A DNA stretch of 64,000 nucleotides, taken from the NCBI GenBank assembly GCA_028707175.1, contig JAQTUV010000001.1:558001-622000 (forward strand). The letters run 5' to 3'. The position numbers and the translations under genes were made by a program. Position 1 is the first letter of the stretch. Each line of letters starts with the position of its first letter. The notes under the pieces were generated by a model that worked only from the letters and a program-made list of their open reading frames with translations, was not told where the DNA came from and did no database searches. Source of the DNA: Sideroxydans sp. (GTDB lineage Bacteria; Pseudomonadota; Gammaproteobacteria; Burkholderiales; Gallionellaceae). Below, piece after piece: positions 56,851 through 64,000 of this stretch.

Positions 56851-59800
56851 CTAGCTCATGCACAACGATCGTAACTTCCTAAACATCTCATCACGCAGTT
56901 TTTTGAGTTCAGTTAATTTTTCCTGAACTTCCTGCGCCCTATCATCTGCGCAGGCTAATATCAAATCGCATCCCCGTTCATGAACGAGCTCATGCATCGC
57001 TATAAATTCCTGAAATGCCTGTGACTGCCCAAAATAGCTCTTTCCCTCGCTGTTTATCCAATGTCCAAGATGGCAGTCCGAAGGTCTCATTAGGGAAGGT
57101 GAATCGAATTTGTTCGCTAAATATTCTTCAATCTGAGCTACCCAAGCACGATGGCCAACTTCTGCAAAGATAATCGCAGAGCCGTGAAGATTGAGGGATT
57201 GAAGTGATTGTTGTCCCCATGATTCAGGCGGAGACCATTGAGTCAACCAAGTCTCAAAAGACTGCGCAGGAATAGGCGGGGAGATGCCATATCCTTGCGC
57301 CAAATCACAACCCAATAGCAGCAAGGCATCTCCATGGGCAATCGTCTCCACACCTTCGGCGATTACATTTCGGTGAAACGACGCCGCCAATGCAATCACA
57401 CCGTCAACGATCGCAAGATCGTCTACGTCGAACAGCATGTGGTGTACAAAACTGCGATCAATTTTAATCAGTCCTGTAGGCAACTTCCTGAGATAAGAAA
57501 GTGATGAATACCCCGTGCCAAAGTCATCTAGAGCGATGCCGATGCCCAGTTGACACAAAGCATGCAAGACATCAGAGGTTTGCTGGATATTCTTGATGGC
57601 AGCAGATTCCAAGATCTCCAACTCGATGTTGTTGGCTGAAACATCCGTGTTTAATGCGAGGCATTGAGAGAGTTTCTGCACAAAATCGATTTGCTGCAAT
57701 TGGTGTGCACTGACGTTCACGCTGATATTTAACTTCAGGCCGGCTCTATTCCAAATTCCGCACTGCCGTATTGCTTCTTCAATGACCCAGTCACCTAATT
57801 CAAGCTCAACAGGATGGTCATCAATATAGGGTAAGAAATCCATCGGGGGAATCAAGCCACGCTCAGGATGGATCCAGCGTATTAATGCTTCCGCTCCAAT
57901 CACCACCCCAGTACGCATATTGACCTTGGGTTGGTAATATAAGACGAACTGCTTGAGTAACAGCGCTTCCTGCACGCCCGAAACGACACTCATTCTGGCC
58001 TGTGCGACATTATCCTGATCAACATCGAAATAATGGATGCAATTCTTGCCAGCCTGTTTTGCTTGATACATCGCCATGTCCGCGTGACGGATCAGTTGAT
58101 CCGAATCTGACGCATCCAGTGGGAACATCGTCACGCCGATGCTGGCTGACACTTGAGCCACGCCAGCGCTCGTCACAAACTCTTCTGATGCGGCTAGCAA
58201 AAGGCGATTCAAGACGATGTGCGCGTCGTCAGGCCGTTCTAATTCAGTCAGGATGGCTACGAACTCATCCCCTCCCAAGCGCGCTAAGGTATCGCCCTCC
58301 CTCAATACTTTTTGCAACCTACCGGCAATGCCGACGAGCAGTTCATCTCCGACATTATGTCCATACTGATCATTGATCTCTTTGAAACCATCGAGGTCGA
58401 TAAAGGCGACGGCGAGCGAACGTTTTGTCCTTCGACTTTGGATTAGGGCACTGTTAAGTTTTAATGCCTTGAGCGTTCGGTTAGGCAATCCTGTCAGCGG
58501 ATCATAGTGGGCCAACAGTTTTAATTTTTCTTCCTGTTCCTTTATGCGAGATATATCAGTGAAGTGTCCGACAAAATGGGTGAGCTCACCGCTGCTGTTT
58601 TTCACGCTGCTGATGGTCAATATTCCCGGATATTCAACGCCACGCTTGGTTTTGTTGATAACCTCACCGGCCCAGTGACCACTTTGCAAGATCGAATCCC
58701 ACATGTTTGAATAAAATTCAGGGGGCTGTTTCCCGGATTGAAATATCCTCGGGTTAGCGCCGATCAGTTCTTCACGACTATAGCCACTGGTGGCGCACAA
58801 GGTCTCATTAGCATCAAGGATCACACCCGCAGGGGTCGTGATCAATATGCCTTCTTTTGCGTGCAGAAAAACAGATGACGCAAGTTGCATGCTTTCGCTG
58901 CTTTTTACGGCTTCGGTTACATCGTGTCCGACCGCAAGCAACATATCCGCCCCTTCCAACTGAATAGGCGCAAGCGTGACTTTGACGATGATCTGTACGC
59001 CAGTTGCGGAGGTGTGTATCCAGTCGAAACTTTGAGTCTCCACCTGTGCGGCGCGACCGACTGTCTCGGTCCAATCAACCAACGACTCCCCGTTGATTTG
59101 ATAGTTAGGCGAGATATCTCGCGGGGTTCTTCCGATGATCTCCTGCTTATTTTTGTATCCGAGTAGGTTCAAAGCGTAATTATTGCAATCGACAAAGCGA
59201 CCGTCTTTTAACAGCCAGATCGGCTCCGGAGAAAGCTCAAACAACATGACGAAGCGGTTGCGTGATTGCCGTTCTTTCCGGTTTTGGAAATAGAGCCCTG
59301 TCACCAAGATAGACCCCAGAGACAGCAGGAATGCCAACAAGGAGGAGATCAATAAAAAATGACGACTCCAAAAATCATGCAGTGTGAATTTTGGTACGCC
59401 ATCAAAGGGTGGCATGCGCAGTTCGCGCAATACGTCTTCCACGCCTTCATACACAGCCGGCGTCGAGAATCCAGAAATGCGTGATGCGATTGCCGCAGGG
59501 TCATCCGACTTCAGGGAAAGCAAAGCAACGGTTAGTGCGCGAGAGACACGTTCATCCAGATTGCGGGTCACCGTGACCGGCCATTCAGGATAGAGAGGGG
59601 TGGATACAAGGTAAGGAAAGTTTGCCGGCTGTTGTTGATTAACGATCTTGAACTGATCAGCCTTGAGTTTTCCGTTCTTGATCAATCCTTCCAGAATGCT
59701 GTCACGCACAAATCCAGCATCCGCCGTGCCTGACATCACCGTATCTACAACGTTGTTGTGTGGCATGCCAGTCTTGATGATCAAGGGGGATTGGCTATCT

Positions 59801-60309
59801 AGATCAATGCCTACTTTGAGTAATTCGTAGGCTTGCATTTGATATCCGCCCAAAGAGTCTGTGCCGACGATAGCGATTCGTTTACCTGACAGCTCGCTCA
59901 GTGCGCTAATTTTTGAGTCGGCTCGGGTAAAAATCACCCCGCCAAAAGAATGCAATTCATGTGGTCCCGCACGATTGATCAGGGTGACAAGAGGTGATTT
60001 AACGAGGCCACGATGGTTCAGCAATACATAGTGGCCTGGGTTGGTTACCACGACATCCAACTGTTGCTTAGTTGCTGCGTCGTTCAATTCATCATAATTT
60101 AGAACAGATAACTTGATCGGACGCTGCAACGATCTTTCCAGATAGTCCGCAATCGGCTGCCATTGAGCCAAAACATCAGGTTTGGGTTTGAACGCGAGAA
60201 CAGCGAGCCTGACAGGCTCGGGCGGCATGCTTTCAATGGCCCTAGCTGAAACACTCAACAGCGTAATGAGTAATAGAACTAGGATGCGAAAGAGAGGCTG
60301 AGAGTTCAT
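56851..60309 (-). CDS. PhnD-like/PAS/PAS/GGDEF/EAL/CZB multidomain signalling protein
   Basis: 1152 residues from the ATG at 60309, which begins a signal-anchor (MNSQPLFRILVLLLITLLSV); an upstream TTG at 60336 would push that inward. Residues about 30-310 form a periplasmic phosphonate-binding-like domain (RLAVLAFKPKPDVLAQWQPI), then a membrane helix, two PAS domains (about 350-460 and 480-600), GGDEF (motif about 678), EAL (about 807, with DDFGTGYSSL) and a C-terminal zinc-binding CZB domain (HRAW, CHLGHW, MHELVH). Both catalytic motifs are intact. It senses an oxyanion-type ligand and maybe zinc or hypochlorite, and sets cyclic di-GMP; the ligand is inference. Confidence 0.88.
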   Translation of the reverse strand: MNSQPLFRILVLLLITLLSVSARAIESMPPEPVRLAVLAFKPKPDVLAQWQPIADYLERSLQRPIKLSVLNYDELNDAATKQQLDVVVTNPGHYVLLNHRGLVKSPLVTLINRAGPHELHSFGGVIFTRADSKISALSELSGKRIAIVGTDSLGGYQMQAYELLKVGIDLDSQSPLIIKTGMPHNNVVDTVMSGTADAGFVRDSILEGLIKNGKLKADQFKIVNQQQPANFPYLVSTPLYPEWPVTVTRNLDERVSRALTVALLSLKSDDPAAIASRISGFSTPAVYEGVEDVLRELRMPPFDGVPKFTLHDFWSRHFLLISSLLAFLLSLGSILVTGLYFQNRKERQSRNRFVMLFELSPEPIWLLKDGRFVDCNNYALNLLGYKNKQEIIGRTPRDISPNYQINGESLVDWTETVGRAAQVETQSFDWIHTSATGVQIIVKVTLAPIQLEGADMLLAVGHDVTEAVKSSESMQLASSVFLHAKEGILITTPAGVILDANETLCATSGYSREELIGANPRIFQSGKQPPEFYSNMWDSILQSGHWAGEVINKTKRGVEYPGILTISSVKNSSGELTHFVGHFTDISRIKEQEEKLKLLAHYDPLTGLPNRTLKALKLNSALIQSRRTKRSLAVAFIDLDGFKEINDQYGHNVGDELLVGIAGRLQKVLREGDTLARLGGDEFVAILTELERPDDAHIVLNRLLLAASEEFVTSAGVAQVSASIGVTMFPLDASDSDQLIRHADMAMYQAKQAGKNCIHYFDVDQDNVAQARMSVVSGVQEALLLKQFVLYYQPKVNMRTGVVIGAEALIRWIHPERGLIPPMDFLPYIDDHPVELELGDWVIEEAIRQCGIWNRAGLKLNISVNVSAHQLQQIDFVQKLSQCLALNTDVSANNIELEILESAAIKNIQQTSDVLHALCQLGIGIALDDFGTGYSSLSYLRKLPTGLIKIDRSFVHHMLFDVDDLAIVDGVIALAASFHRNVIAEGVETIAHGDALLLLGCDLAQGYGISPPIPAQSFETWLTQWSPPESWGQQSLQSLNLHGSAIIFAEVGHRAWVAQIEEYLANKFDSPSLMRPSDCHLGHWINSEGKSYFGQSQAFQEFIAMHELVHERGCDLILACADDRAQEVQEKLTELKKLRDEMFRKLRSLCMS

Positions 60310-60484
60310 GACATCCAAGTGACATTGTATTTCCAAGCAATCTAATACGACGTTAGTAGCCAGTCAATCAAATAAACTTTTGGGTACGCATCAAATGCGA
60401 CAGGAATGTCCATTCCGCTCAATCACTCTAGTGAGCAGTAGCATTTTGAATGCTGCTAGCAGCCGAACTAGTTGAGCGAAAAGG

Positions 60485-61228
60485 TCACCTCTCTTCAAGG
60501 AATCCTCCGCTACGATACGTCAGTACCAAGGTGTCACGATGGCCGCCACCTTCGGCAGCGGGTTGGATCGGTGTGGTCTCGTGGATGACGCGTTGATCGT
60601 CGAGAATGATCAACGTCCAAGACTCTAACAGCGTGAAACGTTTTCCATTTACCCCAGCCATTTCGAAGAGACGACTTTCGCCGCCTTTGATGTTGACTCG
60701 ATCAACCAGCAAGATGGCAACGAAATCTACGCCGTCGCGGTGCGCGCCTTCGGGGGTTGGACGGCCGATGCCATCCGTGGTGTCAATGCGAAACTGATGT
60801 GCTTCGACGTACCACGGTTGCGCAGTTTTAACTTGCGAACAGATTTTACTGATCGCCAGCAGCAAGCGCGACCATACGGGCTGTTTTATATCTTCAGCGC
60901 TAATCGGCTCGAACAAGCGATGCATCCCGCCATGTAATGCGTTGTAAGCAAGCGGCTGGTAATGCGCCCGATGGGGTACTTGTGCCATCGCTGTGCCATC
61001 GACCACAAAACTGGAATGGCGACGACGGCGGTAATGTCCACCATCTTTAAGGAAATGATCTGGAGGTAATTCGTTCCAACTCGTTTTTAGTGCTTCCAAC
61101 TCGGCTAATTCACATTGCCCAAAAGCGAGCAGGTCGGTTGGGGCGAGTACTGAGTAGCCCTCAGTGCGCAAATGATGGACGATGAGATCTAGCTTGGTAT
61201 ATGTCGGAGGAAATACTGGAATAGTCAT
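60485..61228 (-). CDS. 2-oxoglutarate/Fe(II) dioxygenase family protein (2OG-Fe_Oxy_2)
   Basis: 247 residues. The iron triad His163-x-Asp165 (AHRDGVDF) and His216 (VIHETTPI), with Arg231 (GGGHRDTLVLTYR) for 2-oxoglutarate, is of the family that includes the bacterial L-isoleucine 4-hydroxylase. EAHQFRIDT and GGESRLFE are further family marks. The substrate cannot be read from sequence; a free amino acid is plausible. Single gene. Confidence 0.85.
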   Translation of the reverse strand: MTIPVFPPTYTKLDLIVHHLRTEGYSVLAPTDLLAFGQCELAELEALKTSWNELPPDHFLKDGGHYRRRRHSSFVVDGTAMAQVPHRAHYQPLAYNALHGGMHRLFEPISAEDIKQPVWSRLLLAISKICSQVKTAQPWYVEAHQFRIDTTDGIGRPTPEGAHRDGVDFVAILLVDRVNIKGGESRLFEMAGVNGKRFTLLESWTLIILDDQRVIHETTPIQPAAEGGGHRDTLVLTYRSGGFLEER

Positions 61229-61443
61229 CAGAGTGCTTGAAGCTTGATTCTTAGAATTGGGTTCTCACAGCGGCAAAGGTGCACATTCTAAATGAGCGCA
61301 CTAGGCGTTATCTAAAAAGAAGAGCAATCACTCGACAGCTACATTTTTAAGTACGAATAACTATGCGGCTAGTCTGAGCTTGCGCCTTCAGATGTTGTCG
61401 ATGATACGAGGGTGACACTTTGTGCTCCGATAAAAACGAGCGT

Positions 61444-62655
61444 CTATTTGATGAGTTGGTTCATCGAGATGATAGGCATCAAGATGGCTAGCACGATGAC
61501 CAGTACCACGGCCCCCATGATGAGGATGAGGATAGGTTCAAGCAGCGAAGTGAGGGTGCTGACGAAGCCGCCGACTTCTTGCTCTTGTTGTTTTGCGACA
61601 CGGTTGAGCATGACATCCAGCTTGCCGCTCTGTTCACCGCTGGAGATGAGGTGGATGAGTACGGGTGGGAACAAACCCGATACGGCAAGGGCGCGGCTCA
61701 GGCTCACGCCCTCACGTACTTTGCGCGCCGCTTCGTCCAATGCGTAACGCATGGGTAGGTTGCCGACCACGCCGGATGCGGCTGATAGTGCGGTGAGTAG
61801 CGGAACGCCGCTACCGAACAAGATGGACAAGGTGCTGGCCATGCGCGCCGTATTCACGCCTTGGATGAGTCTGCCTAACACGGGTACGCGCAACATCTTG
61901 CGATGCAGACCGGCGCGTACCGATTCCTGCTTCAGCATCTGTCTTGCACCGAACACCCCAGCGATCAGTAGCACTAATAGATACGGCCATGCGGCGGCGA
62001 GTCCTGAGGTCACCCAGATCAAGCTACGTGTGAGCAGCGGCAATTGTTGGTGTGACTGTTCGAACACGGATACGACTTGTGGCACGACGTAGAACAACAG
62101 CCCACCCACGATGAGGATAGCGACTGCGGTGACGATGGCGGGATAGACGAAGGCCAAGCCCACCTTTTGTTGCAGTGCGTGTTGGTTCTCGCTGTAAGTG
62201 GCGAGTTTGTCCATCACGGTGTCGAGTTCGCCTGAGGCTTCACCGGCTTTGATGAGTGCGCGATGCAATTCAGGGAAGTCGTTGGGGTGTCGTGACACCG
62301 CCTGCGCCAAGGTCTGGCCTGCCAATACGTCGGCACGTATCGCGGCTAACAAGCCATGTTGATAGGGGTTAGAGCTTTGCTCGATGAGGACGGATAGCGA
62401 TTGCTCTAGGGGTAATCCTGCTTCCAGCAAGGTGGCGAGTTGACGCAACAACAGACTTAGATCGGCCAGTGAAAGTCTGCGTCGTGAGAGGCTGAATGAG
62501 ACTTTTTTATTTTGTTCAGTGGTTGTTTCTACTTCTAGTACGAACAAGCCAGAGTCGCGTAACTGGTTGCGCGCGTTACGCGCCGAGTCGGCTTCGATGA
62601 TGCCACTTTGTTGTTTGCCTGCAGCATCTAGGGCTTGGTAGTGGAAAGCAGGCAT
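61444..62655 (-). CDS. gspF: Type II secretion inner membrane protein GspF
   Basis: 403 residues from the ATG at 62655 (MPAFHYQALDAAGK, the normal GspF start); a longer frame reaches into gspE. Two T2SSF domains (about 70-190 and 275-395), each ending in membrane helices, with GLPLEQSLSVLIEQ and GVPLLTALSAASG. It is the inner membrane platform of the type II secretion system. Only 5 bp after gspE. Confidence 0.93.
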   Translation of the reverse strand: MPAFHYQALDAAGKQQSGIIEADSARNARNQLRDSGLFVLEVETTTEQNKKVSFSLSRRRLSLADLSLLLRQLATLLEAGLPLEQSLSVLIEQSSNPYQHGLLAAIRADVLAGQTLAQAVSRHPNDFPELHRALIKAGEASGELDTVMDKLATYSENQHALQQKVGLAFVYPAIVTAVAILIVGGLLFYVVPQVVSVFEQSHQQLPLLTRSLIWVTSGLAAAWPYLLVLLIAGVFGARQMLKQESVRAGLHRKMLRVPVLGRLIQGVNTARMASTLSILFGSGVPLLTALSAASGVVGNLPMRYALDEAARKVREGVSLSRALAVSGLFPPVLIHLISSGEQSGKLDVMLNRVAKQQEQEVGGFVSTLTSLLEPILILIMGAVVLVIVLAILMPIISMNQLIK

Positions 62656-62660
62656 GGCGG

Positions 62661-64000
62661 TTAATCGCGTGTGACGCGGATGACTTCTTCCAGTGAAGTT
62701 TCGCCGCTGATGACCCAACGCAATCCATCGTCGCGCAGATTCAACATGCCTTGTTGTTGCGCGTATTCGCGCAGTTGTTGGTCGCTGTCGTGGGCATGCA
62801 CCATGCGGCGCAAGCCATCATCCACTACCAGTAGTTCATAGATGCCCGTGCGTCCGCGATAGCCGATGTTGCCGCAGGCAGCACAACCCTTGGGACGATA
62901 CAGCTGTTCGGGTTTACCTGCTTTCGCCAATACGGCCAATTCATTCGCATCAGGGGTGTAGGCTTCTTTGCAATGCTGGCACAAGCGGCGCACCAAGCGT
63001 TGGGCCAGCACGCCGATCAAACTGGATGACAGCAAGAAAGGTTCGACGCCCATGTCGGTGAGGCGGGTGATGCTGCTGGCGGTGTCGTTGGTATGTAATG
63101 TGGCGAGGACGAGGTGACCTGTTAGGCTGGATTGCACGGCGATCTGTGCGGTCTCTAGGTCGCGTATCTCGCCGATCATGATGACGTCTGGGTCTTGGCG
63201 CAGGATGGCGCGCAAGGCGCGTGCGAAGTCCATCTCGATACGCGGGTTGACTTGTGTCTGGCTGATACCGTCGAGGTCGTATTCGACCGGGTCTTCTACC
63301 GTCATCACATTGGTCACGCTGGCATCCACACAAGACAGTGCGGCATACAGGGTGGTGGTCTTACCTGAACCGGTAGGGCCGGTGACCAAGATGATGCCGT
63401 GTGGTTGTTTCACTAGCTCTTGGATCTGTTGCAATGCGGCCGGGCTCATGCCCAGTTTGGCGAGATTCAAGCGGCCTGCTTCTTTATCCAGCAGGCGCAT
63501 CACGACGCGTTCGCCATGTGCCGTAGGTAGGGTAGAGATACGCACGTCCACCGGACGCCCTCCCAGTCGCAATGCGATACGACCATCTTGCGGCAAACGT
63601 TTTTCGGCGATGTCCAACTCAGCCATCACCTTGATGCGAGAAACGAGTGCGGCATGCAAAGCACGATGCGGTTCGACCACGTCTTTCAATGTGCCATCGA
63701 CACGGAAACGCACGACGGAGCGTGTCTCGAACGGTTCGATGTGAATGTCGGAAGCGTTGTCGCGTACGGCTTGCGACAGCAGGGCGTTGATCATGCGGAT
63801 GACGGGGGCGTCGTTCTCGGATTCCAGCAGATCGGTGGTTTTGGGCAGGTCGTGGATGAGGGCGCTCAGGTCCATGTCCTGTTCGGCATCGTCAACCAAG
63901 GTCGCTGCGGAATCGTCTGATTGCGAGTAGGCATCGGCCAATATTTTTTCAAACTGCTGCGCATCAACTAGTGTTGTTGCCGTGGGTAGCGCAAGCAAGC
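62661..64000 (-). CDS. gspE: Type II secretion ATPase GspE, partial at the window edge
   Basis: At least 445 residues are visible; the N-terminal domain continues past the right edge, since the visible start (LALPTATTLVDAQQFEKILADAY) is mid-domain in this family. SQAVRDNASDIHIEPFE is the ATPase N2 start, GPTGSGKTTTLYAAL Walker A, MTVEDPVEYDL the Asp box, DPDVIMIGEIRDLETA Walker B, and CQHC...CAACG the zinc finger. It powers pseudopilus assembly. Confidence 0.94.
   Translation of the reverse strand, partial: LLALPTATTLVDAQQFEKILADAYSQSDDSAATLVDDAEQDMDLSALIHDLPKTTDLLESENDAPVIRMINALLSQAVRDNASDIHIEPFETRSVVRFRVDGTLKDVVEPHRALHAALVSRIKVMAELDIAEKRLPQDGRIALRLGGRPVDVRISTLPTAHGERVVMRLLDKEAGRLNLAKLGMSPAALQQIQELVKQPHGIILVTGPTGSGKTTTLYAALSCVDASVTNVMTVEDPVEYDLDGISQTQVNPRIEMDFARALRAILRQDPDVIMIGEIRDLETAQIAVQSSLTGHLVLATLHTNDTASSITRLTDMGVEPFLLSSSLIGVLAQRLVRRLCQHCKEAYTPDANELAVLAKAGKPEQLYRPKGCAACGNIGYRGRTGIYELLVVDDGLRRMVHAHDSDQQLREYAQQQGMLNLRDDGLRWVISGETSLEEVIRVTRD

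Overview
The window looks like a chromosome segment of a betaproteobacterium, probably of the Nitrosomonadales/Gallionellaceae type. This is inferred from gene order and protein character: sdhCDAB-sdhE-gltA-sucAB in one run, ribF-ileS-lspA-ispH, ilvE-zinc finger-waaF and gspE-gspF. No 16S rRNA or other phylogenetic marker is present, so the lineage is a guess. Most genes are ordinary, tightly packed housekeeping genes, with many 4-bp stop/start overlaps.

Layout. 1-1072 (minus) is the start of a class II ribonucleotide reductase gene that runs off the left edge; its last 75 visible codons are the N-terminal part of an intein placed directly before the catalytic cysteine. serB and rlmF follow. 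3.3-7.2 kb is a small accessory patch: a DUF433/PIN-like pair, an HxlR regulator divergent from a quinone oxidoreductase, an addiction-module/ParE-like pair, and a HEPN-motif protein of unknown function. 7.3-13.9 kb holds mfd (carrying a dispersed palindromic repeat translated in frame) and, divergent from it, ispD-ispF-tsaB-rimI-family 4 UDG followed by a REC-GGDEF protein. queD, waaF, a zinc-finger protein, ilvE and mdh are on the minus strand (14.8-18.8 kb). 18.9-27.7 kb is a TCA-cycle operon: succinate dehydrogenase with its flavinylation factor, citrate synthase and 2-oxoglutarate dehydrogenase E1/E2, with no E3 gene adjacent. 27.9-41.3 kb has a class III adenylate cyclase, glnE, a giant AsmA/YhdP-like protein, a nitrilase-family amidase, tldD, two overlapping membrane diguanylate cyclases and two bacteriohemerythrins. 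41.4-47.5 kb is ribF-ileS-lspA-ispH-thiO.

47,580-56,536 is an integrated genetic element of about 9 kb. It lies in the 3' end of a tRNA-Thr(CGU) gene, has 24-bp direct repeats at its ends, and carries GTTGGTAT arm-type repeats inside both ends. It encodes a tyrosine integrase, a ribbon-helix-helix protein, a rolling-circle (HUH, two-tyrosine) replication initiator, a likely small RNA divergent from the replication gene, and three exported repeat proteins (two WG-repeat, one Sel1-repeat). Its strangest part is a 377-bp tract (49,801-50,177) with a single cytosine on the plus strand. The replication gene suggests the element replicates when excised; its cargo has no known mobility function.

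Beyond the element, 56.8-60.3 kb is a very large sensor (PhnD-like, PAS, PAS, GGDEF, EAL, CZB), then a 2-oxoglutarate/iron dioxygenase, and gspF and gspE (cut by the right edge) of type II secretion. Second-messenger genes are dense: one adenylate cyclase, three GGDEF proteins and one GGDEF-EAL protein. No CRISPR array, rRNA operon or complete insertion sequence was seen.
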